From Planctomycetota bacterium (GTDB taxonomy: Bacteria > Planctomycetota > Planctomycetia > Pirellulales > Pirellulaceae), in the NCBI GenBank assembly GCA_016872775.1, contig VGZA01000003.1:111633-175632 (forward strand): a DNA stretch of 64,000 nucleotides, read 5' to 3'. Positions within the stretch are counted from its first letter, which is position 1. Every line of letters begins with the position of its first letter. Position numbers and translations under genes: made by a program. Positions 19,681-29,054 of this stretch are shown here, piece by piece. Under the pieces are notes generated by a model that had not been told where the DNA came from, ran no database searches, and worked only from the letters and a program-made list of their open reading frames with translations.

Positions 19681-21132
19681 ATGTTTTCCGAATCGAGTGG
19701 GCTGAGCTTACCTGAACGTCGCGAGTTCCTGCGCCGTGCCGGACTTGGGTTCGGATCGTTGGCGCTGGCTGGTCTGCTGCATGCCGAGTCTTCGGGGGCG
19801 CCGGAGCCAGCGGTACTCGACCCGCTTGCGCCCCGCGCACCTCATTTTCCGGCTAAGGTCAAATCCGTAATCTGGCTCTTTATGACTGGTGGCCCTTCAC
19901 AGGTCGACACCTGGGATTACAAACCGGAGTTACAGAAACGGGACGGCCAGGACCTCGCGGGTGCCGATCCAAAAACCGGCTTCTTCACCACCAGTGGCAA
20001 GTGCCTGAAGTCGCCCTTCGAGTGGCGGCAATACGGCGAATCCGGCAGCTGGGTCCCCAACATATTTCCACATCTGTCCCAACACGTCGATAAAATCTGT
20101 TTCCTGCACTCGATGTACCTGCGGCAGAACAACCATGCGCCGGCGTCGATCGAGCTGATGTGCGGAACGAATCGCCCGGGTCTGCCTGCGATGGGAGCCT
20201 GGCTGACCTACGGTCTCGGATCCCAGAATCAGGACCTGCCCTCGTACGTGGTAATGCATGACACGCGGCCCCGAGGCGACGACCAGATCTGGTCGGCCGG
20301 ATTCCTTCCCAAGACCTTTCAGGCGCTGGCGCTCGACGCCCGCCGCAAAGAAGCGATCGACAATCTGGCCCGCGATGGCGGTCATTCGGACAGCCAGCAG
20401 CGAGCCCAGTTGAAGCTGATCCGCAAACTGAACGAGGCACACGCCGCCCAACGGTCGACGCAGACCGATCTGGCGGCTCGAATTAACTCCTACGAATTGG
20501 CTTACCGGATGCAGATGGCGGCTCCCGAGTCGCTGGACCTTGGCCAGGAAACGTCCGCCACTCACCAGCTCTACGGCCTCGACCAGCCTCACTGCGCGAC
20601 GTTTGGCCGCCAATGCCTGATCGCAAGGCGACTTGTCGAACGGGGCGTGCGCTTCGTGCAGATCTTCGCCGGCAAAGGCACCGCCAGCGACGGCAGCGTC
20701 AACGACGTGCCTTGGGATTGCCATAGCGATCTAGAGACAAACCATCGATCGTGCGCACTGCATACCGATCAGCCGGCCGCCGCACTGCTCACCGACCTCG
20801 CCGCCCGTGGCCTGCTCGATTCAACGCTCGTCATCTGGGGCGGCGAGTTCGGTCGCACCTCCGATTCGCAAGGCTCGAAAGGACGCGACCATAACCCCAA
20901 TGGGTTCACAATCTGGATGGCTGGGCCCGGTGTCCGCGGAGGCCTGCATTACGGCGCCACCGACGATTTCGGCTACAAAGCGGTCGATAAGAAAATCCAC
21001 GTTAACGACCTGCACGCGACGCTGCTGCGATTGCTTGGCCTCGAACACACGCGACTTACCTACCGCTTCAACGGCCGCGATTTCCGATTGACCGACGTCG
21101 GCGGGAATGTGCTCGGAGAAATTCTGGCGTGA
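19681..21132 (+). CDS. DUF1501 protein with Tat-like leader (PSD1 partner)
   Basis: Protein of 483 aa of the DUF1501 family, which has an alkaline-phosphatase/sulfatase-like fold. The leader RREFLRRAGLGFGSLALAGL is a twin-arginine signal, so export in folded form is likely. Landmarks: WLFMTGGPSQVDTWDYKP near the N-terminus, LARRLVERGVRFVQIFAG in the middle, and VIWGGEFGRTSDSQG...RDHNPNGFT near the C-terminus. A GGAAAGGA ribosome site precedes the ATG. It is co-oriented with the PSD1 gene. Its last 65 bases overlap the tail of the convergent beta-barrel gene. Confidence 0.9.
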   Translation: MFSESSGLSLPERREFLRRAGLGFGSLALAGLLHAESSGAPEPAVLDPLAPRAPHFPAKVKSVIWLFMTGGPSQVDTWDYKPELQKRDGQDLAGADPKTGFFTTSGKCLKSPFEWRQYGESGSWVPNIFPHLSQHVDKICFLHSMYLRQNNHAPASIELMCGTNRPGLPAMGAWLTYGLGSQNQDLPSYVVMHDTRPRGDDQIWSAGFLPKTFQALALDARRKEAIDNLARDGGHSDSQQRAQLKLIRKLNEAHAAQRSTQTDLAARINSYELAYRMQMAAPESLDLGQETSATHQLYGLDQPHCATFGRQCLIARRLVERGVRFVQIFAGKGTASDGSVNDVPWDCHSDLETNHRSCALHTDQPAAALLTDLAARGLLDSTLVIWGGEFGRTSDSQGSKGRDHNPNGFTIWMAGPGVRGGLHYGATDDFGYKAVDKKIHVNDLHATLLRLLGLEHTRLTYRFNGRDFRLTDVGGNVLGEILA

Positions 21133-22054
21133 AGAGGGGAACGGCTGAATTCCCGGGTGCCAGGGGGAAGTAGCTGCGACGCGGGCCGCCGAGATGCAGT
21201 TCCATTCCAAATGTCAAGGAAAGGTTATGCATCGCATCCACCGTTTGAGAACTGAATGCGAGGTTGTCGAGTGCATCGACGCGCTGCGCCAGCCAGTTGC
21301 GAAAATAATACTTCAGTCCAATGCCAAAGGGCATCATGAACGTGGTGTCCTTGATCGGCCGGTTACGCTCGTCGACAAAGCGAAACGACCCCCACCCTAA
21401 GCCCCAACTGAAGAAAGGACGCCAGGCACTGTCGCCCCAAGGGTAATACAGCAGATCGAGATCCCCGTACCAGTCGCGGCTGGTGCGGCCGTTCTGTTCC
21501 GCACCCGTGTCCGCCACTTCCAGATTGGCGAACGCGAATCGCCCTTCGATTCCCCAATAATGAGCGACATCATAACCCAGGCGATATCCGCCGAACTGCC
21601 CGGTGTGCTGATCGACGCCGTTCAGCGAACCGTAGAACCAGCCGATGTGCCAGGGCCGGTTCCGCCAGCTGGTTCCTTCCAGTGGCTCGCCCCGACCGAC
21701 GTGCCGCGCCGGATCGTCGGGGTCGTCGTGCGAGAAATCGACGAACGGGAATTCGTACCACCAGCCGTCCGGCGTGGGGAATTCCGCGAGATTATCCGGT
21801 GCCGCGAACGCTTCCAGCCGGGATTCATTTCCTCCTGGCAGACCGTACGCCGCACGCGGCGCGGTGCCGATCCCGAACCGGTCGGCGACGAGTTGAATCG
21901 CGTCCAGCTCGAACAAGCTCGATGGCGTCGTCTCGTTCGGATACTCGAATGGAATTCCGGTCGGGTGTGCGATCGGGCGAGTTGCCAATGTCCAGCGATT
22001 GTGCGTCACTTGGGCCGATGAAGCCCGAGGCCCGGCGCAGGTCAGGCAGAGCAC
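21068..22054 (-). CDS. Outer-membrane beta-barrel protein with uncertain start
   Basis: From a GTG at 22054 this gives 328 aa, but that codon lies inside the hydrophobic core of what looks like a signal peptide. The frame stays open upstream to 22237 and encodes TRLAFALVAATV just before it. No ATG, GTG or TTG exists there; only a CTG at 22105, an ATA and an ATT. The mature part has alternating aromatic strands of an 8-strand OmpA-like barrel (YDVAHYWGIEGRFAFANLEV, WRPFFSWGLGWGSFRFV). The barrel seems to end near MELHLGG; the last residues run into the 3' end of the DUF1501 gene. Function unknown. Confidence 0.6.
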   Translation of the reverse strand: MLCLTCAGPRASSAQVTHNRWTLATRPIAHPTGIPFEYPNETTPSSLFELDAIQLVADRFGIGTAPRAAYGLPGGNESRLEAFAAPDNLAEFPTPDGWWYEFPFVDFSHDDPDDPARHVGRGEPLEGTSWRNRPWHIGWFYGSLNGVDQHTGQFGGYRLGYDVAHYWGIEGRFAFANLEVADTGAEQNGRTSRDWYGDLDLLYYPWGDSAWRPFFSWGLGWGSFRFVDERNRPIKDTTFMMPFGIGLKYYFRNWLAQRVDALDNLAFSSQTVDAMHNLSLTFGMELHLGGPRRSYFPLAPGNSAVPLFTPEFLRAHSRRRRSIGNRGR

Positions 22055-22384
22055 AGTCGCGGCAACGAGCGCAAAGGCAAGTCGAGTTCCTGGCCCGGCG
22101 TTCAGCGCGAGTATGGCGCTTCTCGTAAATACTTCACGAATTAGCCGCTCGGCAAACTGTGGAGAGGCCCGAGTCGGCCGAAACTTGCCCGAATCCGCCC
22201 GAAAAGTCGCGGGATTATGTCGCCGCCTGGATGCCTGTCAATGGTCGATCGGGGTCCTTGCAAACATGGGGCTTCGGTGGGTATCGTACCCGGACAAGCT
22301 CGGAGCATTGAACTGCGTTGACTGGGCAACCTTGGTAATGCAGATCGACCTTTGGCAGGCCGTAATAATTTCGGTGGAGATTTT

Positions 22385-23089
22385 ATGAAGGAACTGAAAC
22401 AGTGCACGGCGGAAGCACTAGGGACGTTTTTCCTCTGTTTCGCCGGAATTGCGGCAATTCTCTGCAACGATAAGGAAATCGGCAGCGGAGCGGGAATCGT
22501 CGGTATTGCCCTGGCGCACGGCCTGGCACTCTCGGTCGCGATCAACGCTTTCGGGGGATTGTCCGGCGCCCATTTCAATCCGGCCGTGACCATCGGCATG
22601 CTGAGCACCGGCCGAATCTCCGGGAAGCTGGCGGGCGGATATATCGTCTCGCAGTTGCTCGGTGCAACGCTGGCCGCATTCCTCTGCATGCTGATTTTCC
22701 CCTCGAAAGTCGTGGAAGCTCAGGCGTTGGGCACGCCACTTCCCGGTTCGCTATTCCAGGATCGCGTCGGCGCGATCTTATTAACCGAGTTCATACTGAC
22801 ATTCTTATTGATCACCGCGATCTTTGGCACAGCGGTGGACGAGCGCGGCAAGGGCGTCAAGATTGGCGCGTTTGGCATCGGGTTGACGGTGACATTTGAT
22901 ATCCTTGCAGGCGGCGCTGTGACAGGTGCATCGATGAATCCGGCTCGTTCCTTCGGACCCGCCCTTCTGGCAGGAAAGCTCGGCGGAGTCCACTGGTGCT
23001 ACTGGGTGGCTCCCATCGCGGGAGCGGTCGTCGGGGCCCTTATCTACCACCACTTCATTCTGCCGGAAGAACGCCCCGCCAAGATATAA
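22385..23089 (+). CDS. Aquaporin, MIP family
   Basis: Water or small-solute channel of 234 aa. The ATG at 22385 follows GGTGGAG at good spacing; the frame extends to a TTG at 22352, which is not needed. Both half-helix motifs are intact: HFNPAVT at about residue 65 and SMNPARSFGP at about 182, the latter with the selectivity-filter Arg. Six hydrophobic segments fit the family. The length and the small loops favour an AqpZ-like channel over GlpF, but glycerol transport cannot be excluded. The gene is divergent from the beta-barrel gene. Confidence 0.9.
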   Translation: MKELKQCTAEALGTFFLCFAGIAAILCNDKEIGSGAGIVGIALAHGLALSVAINAFGGLSGAHFNPAVTIGMLSTGRISGKLAGGYIVSQLLGATLAAFLCMLIFPSKVVEAQALGTPLPGSLFQDRVGAILLTEFILTFLLITAIFGTAVDERGKGVKIGAFGIGLTVTFDILAGGAVTGASMNPARSFGPALLAGKLGGVHWCYWVAPIAGAVVGALIYHHFILPEERPAKI

Positions 23090-23205
23090 TCACACCCTCG
23101 GCACCACCACTCCGCGGAAAGCGACGTTTTTCGTCGGCACCGAAAAGTTAACACATTGAGGCGAATGCGAAGGCGCACGGCCCCAGACTAAGAGGAACTG
23201 TTACC

Positions 23206-24555
23206 ATGAGAAATTCGTTAGCAGGTCGGCTTCTGATATTGGCTGTCATTTGTGGTTTACCGGGATGCACGGGTAAAACACCGGCTCCGGTTGGCAAGCC
23301 AAACACGGATGCTGCGGACAAAGGGACCGTGACCCAGACGACCGACACCACGAAGGCGGCGGAGGGTTCGCCGACTCCTGCGGAGCCCGACCCGGCGCTG
23401 GTACGGCTGGGCGATTCTTCGTTGACCGCCGGGATCCCCGGCGACGGGCCGCTTACCGAATCGGTGATCGCCGCCTGGTTGGACGAGCCACGGAATCATC
23501 TTGAGTTGTCGGTCGAATTGCCGCTCGGTTTGGCCTCCGCCGCAGCTCAGATCGTAATCCCCAAGGACAATCCTTTGACGCGAGCCAAGATTGAGCTGGG
23601 CCGACAGCTCTATTTCGACACGCGTTTGTCGTCGGATAACTCCGTAAGCTGCTCTAGCTGCCACCATCCGGACGAAGGCTACGGGCGTCACACACAGTTC
23701 GGCATTGGCGTAGGCGGCCAAAAGGGCGGACGTAACTCGCCGGTCAGCTACAACCGGATCCTCAGCGCGGCGCAATTCTGGGACGGCCGAGCCGACTCGC
23801 TGGAAACCCAGGCAAAGGGGCCGATTGCCAATCCGATTGAAATGGGCAATACGCATGAGAAAGCGGTCGCAACGCTGCAGAGTATTCCCGGCTACGTGAC
23901 GCAATTCCAGCGGATTTTCACGGACGGGGTGACGATCGACAACGTGGGCCGAGCGATCGCCGCGTTTGAACGCGTGCTAGTCAGCGGACCATCCGCGTAC
24001 GATTACGACGAGCCGTTCCAGCGATTTGTCGCCGCGAACCAGGAGGAACTGGAGGATCTCGATCGGCTGCAACGCGAAGACCCCGAACTGTTCGCCCGCT
24101 ACCAGGTGCTGAAGAAGGATACTGATGATCATCCTTACAGCGAATCCGCTCGGCGAGGTAAAGAGCTGTTCTTCAGTGAACGGGTCGGCTGCACCGCTTG
24201 CCATGCCGGGGCGAATTTCACCGACGAGCGTTATCACAACCTGGGTGTGGGAATGGACAAAGATCCGCCCGATCTGGGTCGGTTCGATCAGACGAGCAAG
24301 GAAGAGGATCGCGGTGCATTCAAGACCCCGACCGTACGAAATGTAACTCTGTCCGCACCCTACATGCACGACGGCAGCCAGGCAACCTTGGAAGAAGTCG
24401 TCGACTGGTACGACAAGGGTGGGCACCCGAATCCGCAGTTGAGTAACAAGATCAAGAAACTGAATCTCAATCCGCAGGAGAAACTGGATCTCGTTGAATT
24501 CATGAAAGCATTAACAGGGCCATTTTCCACGGTACGTACCGACCGTCTGCCATAG
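23206..24555 (+). CDS. Di-haem cytochrome c peroxidase / MauG-family lipoprotein
   Basis: Protein of 449 aa. A lipobox (LPGC, Cys21) predicts a lipid anchor. After a linker come two c-type haem sites, CSSCH at 149-153 and CTACH at 329-333, spaced as in bacterial cytochrome c peroxidases. FDTRLSSDNSVSC, NSPVSYNRI, FWDGRADSLE and the C-terminal PYMHDGSQATLEEV are family signatures. It reduces H2O2 with electrons from a small cytochrome, or acts as a MauG-like oxidase, in the periplasm. There is an AGAGGA ribosome site. It appears to be a single gene, convergent with the DgkA-like gene. Confidence 0.92.
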   Translation: MRNSLAGRLLILAVICGLPGCTGKTPAPVGKPNTDAADKGTVTQTTDTTKAAEGSPTPAEPDPALVRLGDSSLTAGIPGDGPLTESVIAAWLDEPRNHLELSVELPLGLASAAAQIVIPKDNPLTRAKIELGRQLYFDTRLSSDNSVSCSSCHHPDEGYGRHTQFGIGVGGQKGGRNSPVSYNRILSAAQFWDGRADSLETQAKGPIANPIEMGNTHEKAVATLQSIPGYVTQFQRIFTDGVTIDNVGRAIAAFERVLVSGPSAYDYDEPFQRFVAANQEELEDLDRLQREDPELFARYQVLKKDTDDHPYSESARRGKELFFSERVGCTACHAGANFTDERYHNLGVGMDKDPPDLGRFDQTSKEEDRGAFKTPTVRNVTLSAPYMHDGSQATLEEVVDWYDKGGHPNPQLSNKIKKLNLNPQEKLDLVEFMKALTGPFSTVRTDRLP

Positions 24556-24596
24556 GGTCGGGCGTTGCGATCCGGAGCGGGCACGGACGGCATCGA

Positions 24597-24989
24597 CTAC
24601 CACCAGCCGAAGCGTGCCCCGATTGCCGGTCCTAGAATCAGCAGACCTACAACGCCGGCACCAACTGCGGCAGCCAGCACCGCCCCGCTGCCGACGTCCA
24701 GAGCCTGACGAATCTGGGGATTGAACTGGCGATCCACCGTGCGTGCCAGATGTTCGATCGACGTATTCAACAATTCCGTTGCAAACACGATCGTGATGCA
24801 GACCAGCAGGATGCATAATTCGATGCGTGGAATTTGCAGGACGATCGCCAGCGTCAGTACGGCCAGTGCACAGGGCACGTGCACATGGAAACTTGATTCG
24901 CGCCACAGACTCTGACCGATCCCAGTTCCTGCCGCTGCGAACTTTCCGACCCAGCCTTTCTTCTTCAACGAAGATTGCGTATCGTCCAT
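24597..24989 (-). CDS. DgkA-like diacylglycerol/undecaprenol kinase
   Basis: Small membrane kinase of 130 aa from the ATG at 24989 (MDDTQSSLKKK); longer frames overlap the upstream gene. Three hydrophobic segments follow an amphipathic N-terminus. The family motif appears as ESSFHVHVP before helix 1, and the catalytic motif as ATELLNTSIEHLARTVD (compare E-x-L-N-[ST]-A-I-E in DgkA). It phosphorylates diacylglycerol or undecaprenol at the inner membrane, so it may recycle lipid carriers. It starts five bases after the LptD-like stop, which makes co-transcription and an envelope role likely. Confidence 0.85.
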   Translation of the reverse strand: MDDTQSSLKKKGWVGKFAAAGTGIGQSLWRESSFHVHVPCALAVLTLAIVLQIPRIELCILLVCITIVFATELLNTSIEHLARTVDRQFNPQIRQALDVGSGAVLAAAVGAGVVGLLILGPAIGARFGWW

Positions 24990-24994
24990 GGCAG

Positions 24995-27900
24995 CTACTC
25001 CAGGCCCAAGGTGCCCGACGGCGGAATCTGTACTCCGCCGACGCGACCGAGCTTGCTGATCGGCAGAAACCTCGGTTCGATCGAAAAGTTGGCGCCGACA
25101 TTTCCGCGGCTGACGTCCCAATTGAAACCGACCTTGACCAGGAACGATTCACCGATGCGCGTCAGGTTGATGATCTGGCCGATATTCCCGGCGTCGCCGA
25201 AATCGTAGCTGGTTCCCGCCGTGAAGATCCACTTTTCGTTCATGCGGTAATTGGCTGTGGCGGTCAGCGCATTACTGTGCACGGGACCCTCGATCGTGCG
25301 GAAACCGACGAACAGGCTGCCCAATTCCGGGCGGCTCAAGACGCCGCCAATCGACGCGGTTTTGAGCCCCGTGCCAAAAACGTCGGCGAACCCGTCCGAC
25401 AATAACGTCACCCGATCGCCGATATGCCAGCGAAAATCGTAGTCGATCAAGCCGACTTCCTGACCGAAGTTGTCTCGATTGGCGTTCGGATAGACGGTCG
25501 CCTGCAGATCGAAAACGATCCAGTCGACGATCCGCTGCTGCCCCGGCAGACCGCGTTTCGTCTGCCAGCGCTGGCTTAGCCCCAAACGCGCCAGGAGCAT
25601 GTCGTCGGCGACCTCGGTCGCCGGCGAGGTCACCCAGCCCTGCAGCCCGCTACGGAGCGCTACAATCCGCTCGTCAAATTTAGGATGCACATTGCCGCCA
25701 GCCGTTCCCCCGAACGTGTTGAAGAACAGCCGCCTGCGAAAATGCTCGATCGAGTCATCATCCAAGGCGTCGTACAGCGGGAACCGTCCCAGATCCCGAT
25801 TGGCGTCCGCGTAGAACAGGTCGCTCTCCAACTGAATCTTGTGCGCCAGACCATTGAGATTAAACAGCTCACTTTGCACCGAGGCGTCGACGCGCCAGAT
25901 CGGCAGGCTGCTACGGATTCCCGCTTGACCATAAAGCCGCGTGACGTCGTCACCCGCCAGATCTTCGCCCCAGGTCGCCGCTTCTCCCAGAACATACGGC
26001 ACAACTTTGACCGGGCCGAGCTCGAACGGCAGATCGATCTCCTGCCTCGTCGCCGCCCGCAGTCCTTCCCGCTCCGCTTCCCAGGCCAAGGGATCGGATT
26101 TCGCGGCGTCCAGCGGCTGCGATGGCGTGCTGGCCGGCCGTAGTCGGGCGTAACCGACGGAACTGTGCGCGTTCCAGGTCAACCGATCGAACAGCAACGA
26201 TTGTCCCAGTAGAAAATGATCGAGCCGCGGCAGCCATTCCGTCTGCGTGAAGAAGTCGTTCACCCGTACGTCGGCCGACAGTGCATACGACTGGTTCTGA
26301 TCAAACCGTTTCAGCTCCAGGCCGGTCGTCTGATCCTTGTTTTGGTCCCACTCACGCTCGTAATACTGCTCCAGAAAATTCCGGTCGCTCACCAAGCCCA
26401 ATTCGCCGGTGAATTGAAAACCGTTCGACAGGTATTGCCGATGCTGCCACAACACGCGTCCGCGAAAGTCCTCTTCGGGAATCAGCGTGCGTCGATCCGA
26501 TCCGAGGTTGTCCAGCCCTCCGTCGTTGATCCCCCAGGCGTCAAAGTAGCCGCGATACGGACCGGGCAGGCCGAACAGAACATCACCCTGATAGCGATAA
26601 TTCGTGCCGAGCCCCACGCCTCGCTCGCTGAGGAGATCGGCGGATAGCTGCCACTCGGTGTCCGGGGGTTTGGAGCCGATTCCAAACAACTGATAGGCGT
26701 CAAAGTCGAGCAGAAATTGGGTGCCGAACACACCGTCGCTCTTCAGTTGTACCCGTTGCAGGTAATACGACGGCTCTTGCAGATCGGTGGCGATCGTCGG
26801 CCAGTAAAACACCGGTATCCCGGCCAGGTAGACCCAGTTGTTGTTGCTGGTTGCGAGCGAATGATGTTCGACATCGCCCAGCCCGGTACGCGCGTCGATA
26901 CGCGTTTCCTGGATGTCCTGGAATTGCACCGTCTCGGATTGCAACCAGTAGCGAGGCACTCCGAGACGGCTGGATGTCAGTGCCGCACCTTGCGCGAGAT
27001 ACGAACTCTCGTTCACCTGTTGCAGCACGTCCGCCTTCAGTCGCAGCAGGCCCTGATAGCCGGGCGCGGGCGTCAAGAGTTCCGCGTTTAACACCACACC
27101 GCGCCGGTCGGCGACGTTGTAATACATGCGGTCGGCATAGATCACCCGATCCCCCTGCCGAAAAACGATGTTGCCCTCCAGATAAAACTCAATCGGATGC
27201 TCCATCGCGGGCTGCGCCGGTCTTTTGCCGCCGCCCGGCAATCCAACTTTGGACAGATCGTCCGTCCAGACGACGATCCGATCGGTGACGATATCCACCA
27301 CCGACGTGTCGCCAAGAACCTGCCCGAAGGGGTCCGGGACGTTGCTGATGCCATCGATGATGATGTGCACCCCCGAGTCACAAACCGCCACGGTCTCGTT
27401 CGGATCCCGGCTGTCCAGCGTACGGAAAGAGAATCCAGCGCTGCCTTGCGATTCAATCCGAATCGAACGAATGAATGCCGCCGCGCCGTCCGGCGCCGTG
27501 GCTGCATTCGACGAATCGAGGGGCCCCGGCGGAGCGCCGGATCCAAACACCGGCCCCGGACCGGGATTTGCAAACTGAGTGCGCTGTAGAGGCACGCGAC
27601 GATCATTGTCCCGCGCTGCCAGAGCTCGCTGATACACCGCTGGGCGAACCGCCGACTCGCTGGCCACCGAACCCACCTGGAGTCCGATCCGACCACGCGA
27701 ATGCCAGCGCCCGAACCAGGTCGGCCCTTGGTAAATCGGCGTGTGATAAGCGCCCGATTCCCCTAGCTCTTCGCGGCGAAAGTCGACGCGGCCTTCAAGA
27801 TAGCCAATCACCTTGGCAACGCCTTCCGGATTGGCGCGATCTTCATCGATCCAGAGCGTCGCCTGCTCCGCGCGGGCAATCGACGGCCCCTGGCGAATCT

Positions 27901-28126
27901 CGACTCCGTTCAGAATCCAAACTTCGTAAGATCCCTGTCGCCAATGCTGACCCCAGGCGGCCGAAACGGAAATCGGATCGCCGACATTTGCAATCTGCCA
28001 CTCAACTTCCGCTGCCGAAGTGCCGAAATTACCGATCAATCCTAACCCGCTGCATAGCACGAGTAGCGCGCGCAGCCCCGCCACGTTCAGCGACGAACCG
28101 AAACGCCGCGAACTGTTCCCGCGCAC
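24995..28126 (-). CDS. LptD-like (OstA family) outer-membrane LPS assembly protein
   Basis: About 1043 aa from a GTG at 28126; another GTG is at 28084, and no in-frame ATG is near. The open frame runs on to 29026 but that part has no coding character. The leader GLRALLVLCSGLGLIGNF ...SAAE looks like a signal peptide. The N-terminal half has OstA-type beta-jellyroll strands (IEFYLEGNIVFRQGDRVIYADRMYYNV is the clearest part, with VLNAELL following). The C-terminal half is a large barrel with many alternating aromatic strands. LptD inserts LPS in the outer leaflet. Homologues without recognised LPS genes are known in planctomycetes. The DgkA-like gene follows. Confidence 0.78.
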   Translation of the reverse strand: MRGNSSRRFGSSLNVAGLRALLVLCSGLGLIGNFGTSAAEVEWQIANVGDPISVSAAWGQHWRQGSYEVWILNGVEIRQGPSIARAEQATLWIDEDRANPEGVAKVIGYLEGRVDFRREELGESGAYHTPIYQGPTWFGRWHSRGRIGLQVGSVASESAVRPAVYQRALAARDNDRRVPLQRTQFANPGPGPVFGSGAPPGPLDSSNAATAPDGAAAFIRSIRIESQGSAGFSFRTLDSRDPNETVAVCDSGVHIIIDGISNVPDPFGQVLGDTSVVDIVTDRIVVWTDDLSKVGLPGGGKRPAQPAMEHPIEFYLEGNIVFRQGDRVIYADRMYYNVADRRGVVLNAELLTPAPGYQGLLRLKADVLQQVNESSYLAQGAALTSSRLGVPRYWLQSETVQFQDIQETRIDARTGLGDVEHHSLATSNNNWVYLAGIPVFYWPTIATDLQEPSYYLQRVQLKSDGVFGTQFLLDFDAYQLFGIGSKPPDTEWQLSADLLSERGVGLGTNYRYQGDVLFGLPGPYRGYFDAWGINDGGLDNLGSDRRTLIPEEDFRGRVLWQHRQYLSNGFQFTGELGLVSDRNFLEQYYEREWDQNKDQTTGLELKRFDQNQSYALSADVRVNDFFTQTEWLPRLDHFLLGQSLLFDRLTWNAHSSVGYARLRPASTPSQPLDAAKSDPLAWEAEREGLRAATRQEIDLPFELGPVKVVPYVLGEAATWGEDLAGDDVTRLYGQAGIRSSLPIWRVDASVQSELFNLNGLAHKIQLESDLFYADANRDLGRFPLYDALDDDSIEHFRRRLFFNTFGGTAGGNVHPKFDERIVALRSGLQGWVTSPATEVADDMLLARLGLSQRWQTKRGLPGQQRIVDWIVFDLQATVYPNANRDNFGQEVGLIDYDFRWHIGDRVTLLSDGFADVFGTGLKTASIGGVLSRPELGSLFVGFRTIEGPVHSNALTATANYRMNEKWIFTAGTSYDFGDAGNIGQIINLTRIGESFLVKVGFNWDVSRGNVGANFSIEPRFLPISKLGRVGGVQIPPSGTLGLE

Positions 28127-28472
28127 GCGAGACCACTCACGATTTTCGTACTCTGGCTTCTCGTTCAGCGTCAGGGCATCCTTGCCATCGATTGCCGAAG
28201 CGCAATGGGAAACAACGTCACGACGAACGTGGAAAATAGCGGGGCGGATTATAGGAAGCCGCCGCCAGCATGGCAATTTGAATTCGAGCCGTAGACAAGG
28301 GGAGATGGGCAAACTGCGGGAGGGAGGGTTACGGGGAACGGGGTCGGCTCGCCTGCAGGCGACGTAACTGGGCGGGCAGCGGTCGTGGGCCTCGGGTGAT
28401 GGCTCCCAGTGGGACGGTTCAAACTCGGCGTCGAGCGGGACGTCGTGCGCGTCGAGCAGGCGTTGGCAGTAG
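28127..28472. other. Intergenic region upstream of LptD-like gene, no gene seen
   Basis: About 345 bases between the divergent LptD-like gene and the beta-lactamase remnant. It must hold the LptD promoter, but no clear -35/-10 pair was found. A purine-rich stretch lies near 28300-28345. A minus frame here is open but resembles nothing known. Confidence 0.4.
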
Positions 28473-28844
28473 GTCCACGTCGGCCCCGCCGGCATCGTCC
28501 ACTGTTCCATCGGAGACTGGGCAAAATTCGTCGCCGCCAACCTGCCGTCGGCGAAGACCAAACTGGTCAAACCTGAAACCCTCAAGAAGCTCCACACCTC
28601 CGCCTCAGCTGACCCCGGAAAACCGCGATACGCCATGGGCTGGATCGTCGCCGACGGCCAACCCTGGGCCGGCGGGCCGGCGCTCACCCACGCCGGCAGC
28701 AACACCATGTGGTTCGCCGTCGCCTGGCTTGCCCCCAAGAAAGACTTCGCTGTACTTGTCGCCTGCAACCAGGCCGAAGCCAAGGCCTGCAACGACGCCG
28801 TGCTCGCGCTCATCGCCGACCACTTCAAAGGCGAGCGGCGGTAG
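28473..28844 (+). pseudogene. C-terminal remnant of a beta-lactamase-family serine hydrolase
   Basis: The frame encodes about 123 residues equal to the end of a class C beta-lactamase/PBP-like protein. It opens with GPAGIVHCSIGDWAKFV, a typical segment well past the SxxK motif. It continues with YAMGWIV and then LTHAGSNTMWFAVAWL, where HAGS replaces the KTG/HxG box. The end is intact (stop at 28842-28844). Immediately upstream in frame is a TAG (28470-28472), and no frame holds the rest. It is therefore a 5'-deleted copy, inactive because both catalytic SxxK and YxN would have been in the lost part. Confidence 0.75.
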
Positions 28845-29054
28845 GTGATCGTCGGTCTGGATTGCGCCGCCTCCGGTACAGAGCGATAGTTTGTTATTCG
28901 TTTTAGGCGGCAGAACGTCAGCGGACGGTATGGAGAAAAATGTTCAACAGCACCACAGGCTGTCGCCACGCCGCGTGGTCGGCGGCTATTTCCTCCGGCC
29001 GGGACCCTCGTTCTGTGCCTCCTCACAATCGCGACAGCCGGTGCTCAGAGCATC

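Noticed and set aside
28381..28514. Minus-strand peptide reading PTWTYCQRLLDAHDVPLDAE
   Set aside because: It looks protein-like for about 40 residues but has no start, end or known family; kept only as a possible small remnant.
28127..29026. 300-residue N-terminal extension of the LptD-like frame
   Set aside because: It runs through the beta-lactamase remnant and the rhomboid 5' region on the other strand and lacks any domain; a signal peptide appears only near 28080.
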